The notes: generated by a model not told the origin, from the sequence alone. Positions 15,151 to 25,308 are shown, counted from the first letter of the stretch. The stretch is DNA of 64,000 nt from Gleimia europaea ACS-120-V-Col10b (GCF_000411155.1 NZ_KE150266.1:1302001-1366000); one strand, 5' to 3'. Made by a program: numbers and translations.

Positions 15151-16137
15151 TTAGAGGAGCTCTTTACGTAGCTGTTCAGGCGTCTTTGGCGAGTAGTAGG
15201 CCGGAGGAATGTCGAAAACGGTTGCGGCCCCGCGCTTTCCGGACTTATATAGGCGGACGGCTGCCCGCGCGGTTGCGGCAATCATGGAACCTGTGAACTC
15301 GGGATTAGATTCGAGAGTGAGGCTGTATGAGATCGCCTGGTGCGTGCCCGGGGATGTTTCGCCAGCGCGAATCACTTCGCCACCGTGTGGCATACCCGAA
15401 TGGTCGCTGGCCATTTGTTCGGCGCTAATGAACTCGACGGTGGTGTCATAGTCTGCGAAATAGGCAGGCATGGTGACGATAGCCTCGCGAATCGCGTCCT
15501 CGTCAGCGCCTTCTTTCGCAACCACGTAGACCAGGCGCGTGTGCTTGTCCCGCGTAGAAAGCTCAGGGTTTTGGCCGGCGCGAACGCTTTCTTTCGCAGC
15601 TTCTACGGGAAGCGTGTACTGGACGGCGTCAGCCACGCCCTCGATGCGGCGAACCGCCTGCGAATGCCCCTGGGACACTCCCGGCCCCCAAAACGTTGTA
15701 GTAAAGCCGTTTGGTAGTACAGCCTCCGCCATGAGGCGGGTCAGGGAGAACAGGCCGGGATCCCAACCGGAACTGATCACACTGACGTGATCGGCGGCTT
15801 TGGCGGCCTCGTCGATCGAATCAAAATAGACGGGAATATTGGAGTGGTTGTCGTAAGAATCAACCGTGTTGAACAGGGCCGCAAACTGCGTTCCTTGATT
15901 TACGAGGTCGGTGGCCGAACCCCCACAGTTCACACAAACATCCACTTGGCCAACGTATTTGGGGGCGTCCTCAATGGACGCTGCCGGGGCAAACTTGGTT
16001 CCCAGGCTCGCAGGGTCGCGGCGGGTGAAAATGGTGACGAGCTCCATGTCGGGGCTTTCATGCACGGCCAGCTCAACTGCCCGCCCCAGGTTTCCGTACC
16101 CGTTAATGGCAACTCGGATCTTGCGTGATTCTGACAT
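15151..16137 (-). CDS. ddh: meso-Diaminopimelate D-dehydrogenase
   Basis: A 328-residue NADPH-dependent enzyme. It makes meso-diaminopimelate directly from tetrahydrodipicolinate and ammonia, bypassing the four-step branch of lysine biosynthesis, and supplies precursor for lysine and peptidoglycan. The N-terminus IRVAINGYGNLGRAVELA is its Rossmann nucleotide-binding motif; VDVCVNCGGSATDLV, ISSGWDPGLFSLTRLM, FWGPGVSQGHSQAVRRIEGVADAVQYT and SGMPHGGEVIR are family-specific substrate-site segments. Length agrees with the Corynebacterium enzyme. The ATG at 16137 has AAAGGAGAGG just upstream. Monocistronic. Confidence 0.95.
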   Translation of the reverse strand: MSESRKIRVAINGYGNLGRAVELAVHESPDMELVTIFTRRDPASLGTKFAPAASIEDAPKYVGQVDVCVNCGGSATDLVNQGTQFAALFNTVDSYDNHSNIPVYFDSIDEAAKAADHVSVISSGWDPGLFSLTRLMAEAVLPNGFTTTFWGPGVSQGHSQAVRRIEGVADAVQYTLPVEAAKESVRAGQNPELSTRDKHTRLVYVVAKEGADEDAIREAIVTMPAYFADYDTTVEFISAEQMASDHSGMPHGGEVIRAGETSPGTHQAISYSLTLESNPEFTGSMIAATARAAVRLYKSGKRGAATVFDIPPAYYSPKTPEQLRKELL

Positions 16138-16299
16138 GACCTCTCCTTTCGTTGCCTATAGTGTTCCGCGTTTACCCCGCCCCGCGCATCCGCAGTTCAT
16201 CATGTGGTTCAAAAGCGGGGCAGGCGGGTTTCAAAAATAATGTCCGTACCCTCTGCTTAGATAAAAACAATTAAAAAGATGACACTTTGGGAGGGCAAA

Positions 16300-19197
16300 A
16301 TGCTTAACGCAGCGACGCAGAAACTGTGGGCGAAGAGCTCCAACTATGAGGGCGGACAACCTACGGCCTGGCTACCTCTGTACTTGCATGCGATGGACGC
16401 GATGGGGATCGCCGATAAATGCCTAGATGAGTGGATCGCGCCCATGCAGTTCGAGACGCTGATGAATCAATCCCCTAGAAGGCTTTCGAAAGAAGCAGTT
16501 AAGGCACTCGCGCGATTCCTTGTGGGCGCCCACGATATCGGCAAGGCAAGTCCTCCATTTTCTGGGAAAGTGCCTTCGCTACACATGAACGTGGTTGATT
16601 TGGGATTCGATAATCCTTATGTGCCTCCGAAAACTCGTTCAGATTTGAAGCATGGATTGGTTGGTGCGGAGTTTGTGACCGACTACTTGTTCGGACGCTC
16701 ATGGGAGTGGAGTGCAGCGGTTGCATTGGGATCGGTTGTTGGCGGTCACCATGGGGTGCCTGCTTCGATTTTTGAACTTAATGATGTTCGGGACTCACAA
16801 AACGAGTTGGGTTCTAAAGGTTGGGTTGAGTCCAGAGCCGAGCTTTTGGATTGGCTTTTCGAGCGTTCCGGGATGAAGGCTTTTGAGGATGAAGTTAGGG
16901 ATACGCACTGGACGCAAGCAGCGTTAGTGGTTCTTGAAGGGCTGACTATTATCTCGGACTGGATTGCTTCAAATGACCGCTATTTTCCGATCTTCCCCGT
17001 GGGGTCGCAGGAGCCGCAAAAATATTTAGAAAATGAAGAACTTTTCCGTCAGCGCGTGGAACGCGGTTGGAATCTGGTTCATATTTCCCCAACTTGGAAA
17101 GCGGCAAGCTTGGAGGGTGACGCTGATGAAGTGGTTAGGCGCAGGTTCGGGTTAGGGCCGTCTGCGGTAGCACGTCCACTTCAATCAGAAGTATTGAACG
17201 TTGCGAGAGAGATGGATGCTCCGGGAATTCTTTTGATTGAAGATGTCATGGGCGCGGGGAAAACGGAGGCAGGACTGCTCGCGGCAGAAATTCTCGCTCA
17301 AAGGAGCGGGGCTTCCGGAATTCTGATGGTGTTGCCGACACAAAGCACTACTGACAGTATGTTCGCGCGCGTGAAAAGTTGGGTTGAATCGGGTACTGAT
17401 CTTGCCGGTAATCCAAGTGAAGCGACTATGGCGCTGATGCACGGCAAAGCTCAGATGAATGAGTTATATCAGAACATGGAATTCGCTAATTCTTTTAGCG
17501 CGTGGGATTTCGGATTCGATTCGGAGGGCTACACCCCTTCCATGCCAGACGCGTCTGAGAGTGAATTGAGTGTTACTGGAAAGACGGTTCGCTCGCCATG
17601 GATGTCAGGCAAGAAAAGCCTTTTGTCTGAGATCGTTGTTGCAACAATTGATCAACTGTTGATGGTTGCGTTACGTGCTAGGTATTTGGCGCTTCGGCAC
17701 ATGGGGATTAGTCGAAAAGTTGTGGTCATTGACGAGGTGCACGCTGCTGACGTTTACATGCGTGAATACCTTTATACGGCTTTGGAATGGTTGGGTGCTT
17801 ATGGCGTACCGGTCGTAGCACTGTCGGCAACCTTGAGTCCTAGTATTCGGCAAGAGATCACCGATGCGTATGGGCGTGGAGCACTGTTGCGAGACGAAGT
17901 GGGGGAGAAGAAAACGGCCCGAGCTAGAAAGATTAGTGATTCTGTAGATGGCAAACCAGATTTGCCTTATCCAGTACTCACTTACACGAAGCGAAAACGA
18001 GCAACGTGTCTCGAATTGCCACAGGCTTTGCCCTCAATGCGCGTAGATTACGAGTTCATTGAAGAGAAAGAAATCCCCGGCCTTGCAAGTCGTCTACTCG
18101 GCGAGGGTGGTTGCCTGTTAATCGTTCGGAATACTGTCAAGGATGCGCAGAAGGTGTACGGCGAGCTTCAAGAGATTTTCGGGGAGGACGTGCGGCTCGT
18201 GCACGCTCGATTCACGTCTAAGCATCGTTCAGAAAACGACACGTGGCTACTTAAGAGATTCGGGAAACCCGGCCCGGATGTACAGAGGCCGAAAAGGCAA
18301 ATCGTGGTAGCAACTCAAGTAGTTGAGCAAAGTCTGGATTTAGATTTCGACGCGATAATTTCTGATTTAGCGCCTATCGATTTAATTTTTCAGCGGATTG
18401 GTAGGGTTCATCGCCATGAACGTGAGCGGCCCGAACGACTTCGTGCGCCCAAGTGTTTCTTAGTTGGTGTTCCAGATCTAGGTAATGACACTCCGCAAGA
18501 GATGAAATCTATCAAGTGGAACGTCTACGAACCGTTGCTTCTGCTTCGCACTGCCGAGTTGTTACGTATGAAGCAACCGCGGCTGTTGGTGATTCCAGAT
18601 GAAATACCGGAACTGACATATCAGGTGTTTGATTGCGCGGGTGCAAGTAACCCCAGGTGGGAAACGGCTGAATCCGGGTTAGAACAACAAGCCGCCGATG
18701 TCGTGCGGTTTCGCAAAGGAGGCGCAAACGCATTCCGCTTGCGTAGCCCCAGTGAAGGCAAGGAAGGATTAACTGATTGGCTCTATGCATCAACCACAGA
18801 TGATGATGCGTTCGCCAGAGCTAAAGTCCGCGATGGAGAAGACACAATAGAAGTTCTACTCGTTGAAGATGAAGGAACTGCGGACAACCCGGTGTGGAAG
18901 ATTTTTGATCCGGGAAGTGACCGCGATGCTAGGTTCCTGCCAATGAACGGGCCTATATCTGATGAAGAAGCGAGACTTTTGAGCGAATCAATGGTGCGTT
19001 TGCCTGCGTTTGCCGCAGATGTTCGGTATATTGATAAAATATTAGATCAACTTAGTTATCATGTTGATGACTGGCAGAAAAACAGGCTGGTTGCAGGCCA
19101 ACTTGTTTTGCCGCTTCGAGATGGGCAGGCCGTGTTGGCTGGAAGAAAATTGAGGTATACACGAGAAAGAGGTCTTGAGGAGGTCAAGGATGACTGA
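16300..19197 (+). CDS. cas3: CRISPR-associated nuclease/helicase Cas3 (type I-E)
   Basis: A 965-residue effector nuclease that unwinds and degrades DNA marked by Cascade. The start at 16300 follows GGGAGGG by 5 bases; an ATG 21 bases earlier lacks such a site. The HD nuclease domain spans about 1-235: His30, HDIGKAS at 78-84, and HH at 150-151. The SF2 helicase follows: Walker A MGAGKTE (317-323), DEVH box (478-481), SAT (509-511), QVVEQSLDLDFD, and motif VI QRIGRVHRHER. A ~200-residue C-terminal domain completes it. It heads the operon and overlaps cas8e by 8 bases. Key residues look intact. Confidence 0.97.
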   Translation: MLNAATQKLWAKSSNYEGGQPTAWLPLYLHAMDAMGIADKCLDEWIAPMQFETLMNQSPRRLSKEAVKALARFLVGAHDIGKASPPFSGKVPSLHMNVVDLGFDNPYVPPKTRSDLKHGLVGAEFVTDYLFGRSWEWSAAVALGSVVGGHHGVPASIFELNDVRDSQNELGSKGWVESRAELLDWLFERSGMKAFEDEVRDTHWTQAALVVLEGLTIISDWIASNDRYFPIFPVGSQEPQKYLENEELFRQRVERGWNLVHISPTWKAASLEGDADEVVRRRFGLGPSAVARPLQSEVLNVAREMDAPGILLIEDVMGAGKTEAGLLAAEILAQRSGASGILMVLPTQSTTDSMFARVKSWVESGTDLAGNPSEATMALMHGKAQMNELYQNMEFANSFSAWDFGFDSEGYTPSMPDASESELSVTGKTVRSPWMSGKKSLLSEIVVATIDQLLMVALRARYLALRHMGISRKVVVIDEVHAADVYMREYLYTALEWLGAYGVPVVALSATLSPSIRQEITDAYGRGALLRDEVGEKKTARARKISDSVDGKPDLPYPVLTYTKRKRATCLELPQALPSMRVDYEFIEEKEIPGLASRLLGEGGCLLIVRNTVKDAQKVYGELQEIFGEDVRLVHARFTSKHRSENDTWLLKRFGKPGPDVQRPKRQIVVATQVVEQSLDLDFDAIISDLAPIDLIFQRIGRVHRHERERPERLRAPKCFLVGVPDLGNDTPQEMKSIKWNVYEPLLLLRTAELLRMKQPRLLVIPDEIPELTYQVFDCAGASNPRWETAESGLEQQAADVVRFRKGGANAFRLRSPSEGKEGLTDWLYASTTDDDAFARAKVRDGEDTIEVLLVEDEGTADNPVWKIFDPGSDRDARFLPMNGPISDEEARLLSESMVRLPAFAADVRYIDKILDQLSYHVDDWQKNRLVAGQLVLPLRDGQAVLAGRKLRYTRERGLEEVKDD

Positions 19198-20860
19198 TAG
19201 ATACTTCAATCTTGTAGAAGAGGGGTGGCTTCCGGTGACCTTTCTTGATGGGAGTGTTCGTGAGCTTTCGTTGAGAGAAGTGTTTCGGGATGCCGAGAAT
19301 ATTCGATCTATTTCATCGGAGTTAGGAACGATGGATGGCGCGATTTTGCGGCTGCTGTTAGCAATCGCGTTCTGCGCTTATCGCGAGTTTGACGACGATG
19401 ATGTTGTTGAGATTTTTGACTTTGAAAATTGGGAAGACGCGTGGGAGAATCCTGCGCTCCTGTCTGCAAAAGTTGAAGAATACTTTGACCAAGTAATAGA
19501 TCGTTTTTGGCTTTTTGATGCGGATTCGCCTTTCATGCAGGTTGCGGATCTCGAAACCAAGTCAGGTAAGACGGATTCGATAGCTAAGATCATTGCGGAG
19601 ATTCCGGATCGCGAGCCTTACATGGTCATGCGAAGCGGAGAAGGGGCAGAGTCGGTAAGTGTCGCTGAAGCTGCAAGGTGGCTCGTCCACTGTCAGGCTT
19701 ACGATACATCTGGGATCAAGTCGGGAGCTTTAGGTGATCCGCGAGTAAAAGGCGGGAAAGGCTACCCCATAGGTACAGGTTGGGTAGGCCAACTGGGACT
19801 AATCTGGGTTGAGGCCGAAAACCTGCATCAAACAATTCTTCGTAACCTGGTTCCGGTAGATTTTTTCGGGGATCTTCAGCTCGAATACCCGAATCCGGCA
19901 GGTGATCTAGCGCCCTGGGAGAGAGCGCCAGACACTTCGCAACAGCGAGGCCCTGCGGGTGCTGAACAAGCGCCGCTTAACGGTATCATCGAGCTTTTGA
20001 CATGGCAGTCACGTCGCGTTCGGCTCTTTAGAGAAGGGGGGCGCGTTCGCTCAGTTTTGCTCGCGCAGGGAGACAAAATTCTTCCGCAACACAAGCAGAC
20101 TTTTGAGACGATGAGTACCTGGCGGTATTCGGATCCGCAGTCAAGAAAATTTAAGACTGATGTGTATATGCCGCGAATGTATGACCCGTCCGTTGCTATG
20201 TGGAGAGGTTTGGAATCGGTACTGGTCGGAACCAGTCCTAAATATCTCGGTCGTAATAAGACGGAAGTTCCTCGCTACTTGCCCTCCGCAATCGTCAAAT
20301 GGAATGCACACCTGGTGTGGCGACGTTTTGTGAACGGAGTAGAGATCATTCCACTGCGGGGCGTGGGTTATGAGTACGGGTCGCAGTCATCGTCTTATGC
20401 TGAGTTATTCGACGATCGTGTTCTTCTTCCTGCCTCTTTGTTATCGAGCACTTCGATGCGGCGACTTATTGTAGAGACGCTTTCATGTACCCAAGATGTG
20501 GTCACGCAGATTTCTTATTTTGCTTCCAACTTGTTGAAGGCAGCGTCGATAAGTGCATCCTCTGATCAGGCACCTCTGGCCCGAGCGAAAGAAAAACAAA
20601 TTGTTTTCTTCATCCTGGATGAATTATTCAGACGCTGGCTTGTTTCAGTTGGTTCAAATGAGAAAGAAGCCCGTAAAAGATGGGCAGATCAGCTTAGAAA
20701 TGTTGTGCGACAGCGTGAAGAAGAGCTGTCAAGATCGGTCAACGAAGCCGCCTACTTGGGGAACGAGTCCATGAGTTTAGGGAAGGCGCAAATCTTCCTG
20801 AGGATGGCTGTTAGTAAAACTCTGAGAAAATACGAGGGGGATGAAACTGATGAGCAGTGA
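19190..20860 (+). CDS. cas8e: Cascade large subunit Cas8e (Cse1/CasA)
   Basis: A 556-residue protein that recognises the PAM and recruits Cas3. The start MTDRYFNLVEEGWLPV is the family's usual opening and follows AAGG; it overlaps the end of cas3. Other family landmarks are LSLREVFRDAENIR, MQVADLE, YDTSGIKSG, and GWVGQLGLIWVEAENLHQTILRNLVP. The C-terminal half is helical. The stop overlaps the next gene by 11 bases. Confidence 0.94.
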   Translation: MTDRYFNLVEEGWLPVTFLDGSVRELSLREVFRDAENIRSISSELGTMDGAILRLLLAIAFCAYREFDDDDVVEIFDFENWEDAWENPALLSAKVEEYFDQVIDRFWLFDADSPFMQVADLETKSGKTDSIAKIIAEIPDREPYMVMRSGEGAESVSVAEAARWLVHCQAYDTSGIKSGALGDPRVKGGKGYPIGTGWVGQLGLIWVEAENLHQTILRNLVPVDFFGDLQLEYPNPAGDLAPWERAPDTSQQRGPAGAEQAPLNGIIELLTWQSRRVRLFREGGRVRSVLLAQGDKILPQHKQTFETMSTWRYSDPQSRKFKTDVYMPRMYDPSVAMWRGLESVLVGTSPKYLGRNKTEVPRYLPSAIVKWNAHLVWRRFVNGVEIIPLRGVGYEYGSQSSSYAELFDDRVLLPASLLSSTSMRRLIVETLSCTQDVVTQISYFASNLLKAASISASSDQAPLARAKEKQIVFFILDELFRRWLVSVGSNEKEARKRWADQLRNVVRQREEELSRSVNEAAYLGNESMSLGKAQIFLRMAVSKTLRKYEGDETDEQ

Positions 20861-21464
20861 AGCTCAGTTGTTGAGTTACACCGAGAAAAGAAACCAACTC
20901 GCAAAACTGGTGGTAGCCAGAATTCGCTCGTTGTATGCGAAAGCAGAAGCTGGTGATTCCACTTCGAAAGGTCAACTTGCCACCTTGCGGAGGTCTGTTT
21001 TTGCTCCATATGCGGCAGACCCGCAGGTTTGGGATTTGACGCATGTGCCTGATGGGTTGATGCCTCCTATTAGAGGCGAACGGTTAACTCATGAAGAGCG
21101 GGTAGTTCATGCCGCGATGTGCCTGTTTGCGCGTCACCAGCAAAGCAAGTCGGATCTGATGCACAAGGAAGGTGTCAGCTTTGCTGGTGCGGCGAGGCAG
21201 CTGGCTTTTGTAGAGGGAAGCGAGTCTGAAGGGGTGCGAAGGCGTATGAACGCAGCAGCTACAGCAGTCTCGTTTGACGAGTTAGTTCGCCATATTGCAG
21301 CTCTCATATCAATGATGCGCGGGGCGAATATCAAGCTCGACTATTACAAGCTAGTGCAAGACCTATTTGACTATGATTCCGCGTTTGGCCGGGAACGGGT
21401 TCGGCGCGCCTGGTCACGAGACTACGTATCTAACAATCTTGATAAAGAACTAACTGACAAGTGA
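20850..21464 (+). CDS. cse2: Cascade small subunit Cse2 (CasB)
   Basis: A 204-residue, mainly helical basic protein; two copies line the belly of Cascade and stabilise the displaced strand. ATG at 20850 lies 9 bases after GAGGGGG; an in-frame ATG at 20841 is too close to that site. Recognised by TLRRSVFAPYAADPQVW, VVHAAMCLFARHQQSK and FGRERVRRAWSRDYV, the last being a common Cse2 C-terminal motif. Confidence 0.9.
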   Translation: MSSEAQLLSYTEKRNQLAKLVVARIRSLYAKAEAGDSTSKGQLATLRRSVFAPYAADPQVWDLTHVPDGLMPPIRGERLTHEERVVHAAMCLFARHQQSKSDLMHKEGVSFAGAARQLAFVEGSESEGVRRRMNAAATAVSFDELVRHIAALISMMRGANIKLDYYKLVQDLFDYDSAFGRERVRRAWSRDYVSNNLDKELTDK

Positions 21465-21472
21465 GGACTCTC

Positions 21473-22588
21473 ATGTTTATTGACATCCACGTTATTCAAC
21501 CGTTGCCTTCTTCCAATGTGAACCGTGATGAGACGGGAAGCCCAAAGACGGCGCTGTACGGTGGTGTTAGGCGCCACCGAGTCTCTTCGCAATCTTGGAA
21601 GAGAGCTACCCGCGAGACATTTGCAGATTTCGTTTCGGAAGAGTATTTGGGTACCCGCACTAAGCGCGCTCTTGAGCTGGTTGCAAAAGAAATTGTTCAA
21701 CTGGACCCAGACGCAGCTGAGAGGGCAGTCGTTCTAGCTGAAGGCGTATTCAAACCGCTTGATATTGGCATGGAAGCCGTAACTAAGACTGACGGTGATG
21801 TTGAGGAAAAGGCTAAGAAGCTGAAGACGCTGTTCTTCCTCTCGAAAGCCCAGGTTCGGGCCCTGGCTAATCTGGCGTTAGAGAGCCAGGGCAAGCCGAA
21901 GAAGGCTGAAGCTATGAAAGCTTTGCAGTCTGATAATGCCTTCGACATGGCCCTGTTTGGGCGTATGGTGGCTAATACGCCTGCTTTGAATATTGATGCT
22001 GCATGTCAGGTGGCCCACGCTATTTCTACGCATGCTGTTGAGACCGAGTTTGACTACTTAACAGCGGTTGATGACTACAAAGCGATGACTGATAAGACTG
22101 ACGCGGGTGCTGCGATGATAACAACCGTAGAGTTCGTATCTTCCTGTCTGTACCGTTATGCAACGATCAATGTGCGTCAGCTAATTTCAAATCTCGAAAG
22201 TTCAGATGACGCGCGCAACGCTATAGAAGCTTTTCTCAAAGCGTTTGTTAGTTCGATGCCCTCAGGCAAGGTGAACACGTTTGCTAACAACACGTTGCCT
22301 GCGGCTGTTTATGTAACTTTGCGCGAAGGACCGATGTCTTTGGTAGGAGCTTTCGAATCCGCAATTTGTTCTGACCGTGGTGACGGGTATGTGAAAAAGT
22401 CCGTCGATTCTCTGATTGACTATGCGCAAACCATGTATGAGGCTTACGGGGACCCGAAGGATCAGTTTGTAATGGTTGCGGACAAGGCCGCTGGCTCCCT
22501 GACAAGGCTTACAGATAACAAGTTCTCGCTAGATTCGCTTGCTACGCAAGTGGCGGCTACTGCAATCCCGACAGGTGATGGCGAGTGA
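21473..22588 (+). CDS. cas7e: Cascade backbone subunit Cas7e (Cse4/CasC)
   Basis: A 371-residue RAMP-like protein; six copies coat the crRNA spacer. The start MFIDIHVIQPLPSSNVNRDE is the canonical N-terminus and follows GAGGA; GTG at 21461 is an alternative. GGVRRHRVSSQSWKRATR is the diagnostic RNA-binding segment, and FVSSMPSGKVNTFANNTLPAAVYV is another family hallmark. Confidence 0.96.
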   Translation: MFIDIHVIQPLPSSNVNRDETGSPKTALYGGVRRHRVSSQSWKRATRETFADFVSEEYLGTRTKRALELVAKEIVQLDPDAAERAVVLAEGVFKPLDIGMEAVTKTDGDVEEKAKKLKTLFFLSKAQVRALANLALESQGKPKKAEAMKALQSDNAFDMALFGRMVANTPALNIDAACQVAHAISTHAVETEFDYLTAVDDYKAMTDKTDAGAAMITTVEFVSSCLYRYATINVRQLISNLESSDDARNAIEAFLKAFVSSMPSGKVNTFANNTLPAAVYVTLREGPMSLVGAFESAICSDRGDGYVKKSVDSLIDYAQTMYEAYGDPKDQFVMVADKAAGSLTRLTDNKFSLDSLATQVAATAIPTGDGE

Positions 22589-23292
22589 CCACGCTTCTAA
22601 TTCGAATAGCGGGACCCCTCCAATCGTGGGGTGATTCCTCGAGATTTACGGTCCGTGGCACAAGGCGGGAGCCAACTAAGTCTGGAATTGTAGGGCTTTT
22701 GGCTGCCGCTCTGGGCCGGCCTCGCGATGCGTCTGTAGATGATCTAGCGTGCCTGAAAATGGCTGTGCGAACCGATCAGCCAGGCACGTTGTTGGAGGAT
22801 TTTCAAACCGCTGAAAATGATAGTGGGACGAAGATGCCTTTGACGCGCCGACTGTATCTTGCCGATGCAGCGTTTACTGTTGCCCTCGAAGGGGACCGCG
22901 AGTTTTTAGAAACCATAAAGGATGCGTTAAACGCACCAGTATTCCCTCTGTATTTGGGTAGGCGTTCTTGCCCTCCAACAACTCCCCTGGTTATTGGCAT
23001 GTCTGACTTGGGGGTGAAGGAGGCGCTGGAGCCACCTAACCTGCCATGGCAGGCGAGTGACTGGTTTAAGAAGAGGCAACTTCGCGTTGGGTATAGGGCG
23101 GATCTGGTATTTGACGCGGATGCTGAGAATGATGCCGATCCAGCCTACATTGTTGAGACCGTGCGGGACGTTCCGGTTAGTTTTGACCGCACGTATCGAA
23201 AGTATGCTTGGCGAAGAGTTGCGCGAACCTCGGTGGTAATGCTTGAAGCAACCAAGCCGGTTCATGATCCGATCAGTGCATTGGAGGGATAG
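22585..23292 (+). CDS. cas5e: Cascade subunit Cas5e (CasD)
   Basis: A 235-residue RAMP protein that caps the crRNA 5' handle. The N-terminus TTLLIRIAGPLQSWGDSSRFTVRGTRREPTKSGIVGLLAAALG is the typical Cas5e pattern (quoted pieces: LLIRIAGPLQSWG; REPTKSGIVG). Later VFPLYLGRRSCPP is the G-rich loop. GTG start overlaps the cas7e stop (GTGA). Confidence 0.96.
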   Translation: MTTLLIRIAGPLQSWGDSSRFTVRGTRREPTKSGIVGLLAAALGRPRDASVDDLACLKMAVRTDQPGTLLEDFQTAENDSGTKMPLTRRLYLADAAFTVALEGDREFLETIKDALNAPVFPLYLGRRSCPPTTPLVIGMSDLGVKEALEPPNLPWQASDWFKKRQLRVGYRADLVFDADAENDADPAYIVETVRDVPVSFDRTYRKYAWRRVARTSVVMLEATKPVHDPISALEG

Positions 23293-23294
23293 CT

Positions 23295-23966
23295 GTGTAT
23301 CTAAGTAGATGTGAGTTGAACCCCAACAAGCGTGGCGCGCGGGAACTGCTTGGCAGTCCGCAACGCATGCACGCTGCTGTGCTTAGTTGTTTCCCTCGTT
23401 CGATGGCTGATGCTAACGGCCGCGTACTGTGGCGGGTAGATTACGATGATCGGGCTACCTACCTCTATGTAGTTTCTGAAATGAAACCGGACTTGGCGGT
23501 CATTCAAGAACAGGCGGGCTGGCCCGAGACTCCTACGACAGTCAGTAGAGATTATTCACCGCTTGTTGAGAATCTGGCTGAGGGGCAGCAGTTCCACTTC
23601 CGCTTGACCGCTAACCCTGTGAAACAGGAGTTTGTTAAGGGTGGAAGAGGAAAACGGGTTGGACACAAGACTCCTGAACACCAAATTCGTTGGCTACTGG
23701 AGAGAACGGCTCAGCATGGCTTCAAAGTTGTGTCGCGAGCTCTGCCTGACGGGTCAAATGTTCCGGCAGTTGATGTAACCAGAAGTCAGCAGCTCTCTTT
23801 CTCTAAGGGTGCGGATCGAGGCCGCAGGGTTTCGCTACGCGTTGTCACGTATGAGGGTGTTCTAGAAGTGGTTGATCCGGATCTGTTACGTAAAGCGCTT
23901 GTTGAAGGGATTGGACGGGCGAAAGCGTATGGATGCGGGTTGACGACTTTGAGTCCTGTTAGGTAG
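23295..23966 (+). CDS. cas6e: crRNA endoribonuclease Cas6e (CasE)
   Basis: A 223-residue ribonuclease that cuts at the base of the repeat hairpin and stays bound to the crRNA 3' end. GTG start two bases after the cas5e stop, with TTGGAGGGA upstream. The N-terminal LGSPQRMHAAVLSCFP contains the catalytic His seen in Cas6e, and the C-terminus carries the G-rich loop ALVEGIGRAKAYGCGL. It must recognise the palindromic repeats of the adjacent array. Confidence 0.95.
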   Translation: MYLSRCELNPNKRGARELLGSPQRMHAAVLSCFPRSMADANGRVLWRVDYDDRATYLYVVSEMKPDLAVIQEQAGWPETPTTVSRDYSPLVENLAEGQQFHFRLTANPVKQEFVKGGRGKRVGHKTPEHQIRWLLERTAQHGFKVVSRALPDGSNVPAVDVTRSQQLSFSKGADRGRRVSLRVVTYEGVLEVVDPDLLRKALVEGIGRAKAYGCGLTTLSPVR

Positions 23967-23974
23967 GAATCACA

Positions 23975-24904
23975 ATGAGTTCGCGTCCCCCACTCGAACG
24001 TGTCGCATTGCCACGTGTAACTGATCGCCTTTCGTTTTTGTATGTGGAGAGGTGTGTTATCCACCGCGATCAAAACTCTTTAACTATACGAGACGAGGAA
24101 GGCACGGTTCGCGTGCCGGCAGCAAGCATTACAACCTTGTTGTTGGGGCCTGGAACTAGCATCAGTCATCAGGCGGTTTCGCTGGTGGCGGAGTGCGGTG
24201 TTACATGCGTTTGGGTGGGGGAGAACTCTGTGCGCTACTACGCACACGGCAGGTCATTGGCACAGTCTACGGCTCTGTTGCAGGAGCAGGCGAGAAAAGT
24301 TTCAAACGAGAGGCTTCGTCTTGAGGTTGCGCGTTCAATGTACAGTATGCGTTTTGCCGGAGAGGATGTTTCTGCGTTACCTATGCGCGCATTGCGTGGG
24401 CGTGAGGGTGCGCGCATGCGGGAGATTTATAAGGAGAATTCGCTACGGACGGGAGTGGCTTGGACTCGGAGAACTTACGATCCGAATCGGTTTAGTGATG
24501 GCGATCCTATTAATCAGGCTCTTTCGGTTGCAAATTATTCGCTTTATGGTGTGATACATGCCGTCATAGTGTCATTGGGTTGTTCTGCTGGTCTTGGCTT
24601 TGTACATGTGGGGCATGACAGGTCTTTCGTGTATGACATAGCGGATTTATATAAGGCCGAGACTTCGATACCTATTGCGTTCGATGTTGCTCGTGACTAT
24701 CCGGATGATTGCGTTGTAATGGCGAGGAAGAAGATGCGGGACAGCATATTCGAGAAGAAGATCATTGAACGCGCTGTCCGTGATGTGAAGATTCTTTTAG
24801 AGGGCGAAGCTGTGACGGCTGAGCAGTTGGAATCGAACGTAGTTTCGTTGTGGGACTTGAAGCAAAGTTCTGTGGCTGCTGGCACCAACTACGCTGATTT
24901 CTAG
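23975..24904 (+). CDS. cas1: Spacer integrase Cas1 (type I-E)
   Basis: A 309-residue integrase subunit. Family landmarks: LERVALPRVTDRLSFLYVE at the N-terminus, ALRGREGARMREIY with the first catalytic Glu, and GLGFVHVGHDRSFVYDIADLYK with the catalytic His and Asp. All metal ligands appear present, so adaptation should be possible. Start ATG follows AGGAA. Confidence 0.97.
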   Translation: MSSRPPLERVALPRVTDRLSFLYVERCVIHRDQNSLTIRDEEGTVRVPAASITTLLLGPGTSISHQAVSLVAECGVTCVWVGENSVRYYAHGRSLAQSTALLQEQARKVSNERLRLEVARSMYSMRFAGEDVSALPMRALRGREGARMREIYKENSLRTGVAWTRRTYDPNRFSDGDPINQALSVANYSLYGVIHAVIVSLGCSAGLGFVHVGHDRSFVYDIADLYKAETSIPIAFDVARDYPDDCVVMARKKMRDSIFEKKIIERAVRDVKILLEGEAVTAEQLESNVVSLWDLKQSSVAAGTNYADF

Positions 24905-24912
24905 GGCTTGTC

Positions 24913-25308
24913 ATGATGGTGCTGGTAACGACCGCCGTGTCAACGGGTTTGCGCGGCGAGTTGACGAGATGGTTGCTTGAAGTGTCGCCGGGAGTTTTTG
25001 TAGGAACGGTATCTTCGCGAGTGCGAGAGCAGATATGGGAATTTACTTGCGAGAATATTGGTAGCGGTAGGGCAACCTTGATCTTTCCTCAAAGGAACGA
25101 GCAGCGTTTAGGGATTAAGACGATTGGTGATGCTTGGGAAGCTACCGACTTTGATGGCATGACTCTCATTCGTAGGCCTGACCTGTCTGGCAAGGAAGTT
25201 ATGGGCGAAGTGACGGATCGTGCGAAGTTGCGCGACGCTGCGGGATGGTCGATTGCTGGGCGCAGGCGTTACTATAGAAACTCGATCGAGCGGCGGCAGC
25301 GGAAATAA
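24913..25308 (+). CDS. cas2: Cas2 (type I-E, CT1978 family)
   Basis: A 131-residue dimeric partner of Cas1. It has the type I-E Cas2 pattern: a conserved segment LRGELTRWLLEVSPGVFVG, then REQIWEFTCENIGSGRATLIF. The C-terminus is ~30 residues longer than the E. coli protein, which is common in actinobacteria. Two adjacent ATG codons (24913, 24916) are equally likely starts. Last cas gene; the array begins 62 bp later. Confidence 0.95.
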   Translation: MMVLVTTAVSTGLRGELTRWLLEVSPGVFVGTVSSRVREQIWEFTCENIGSGRATLIFPQRNEQRLGIKTIGDAWEATDFDGMTLIRRPDLSGKEVMGEVTDRAKLRDAAGWSIAGRRRYYRNSIERRQRK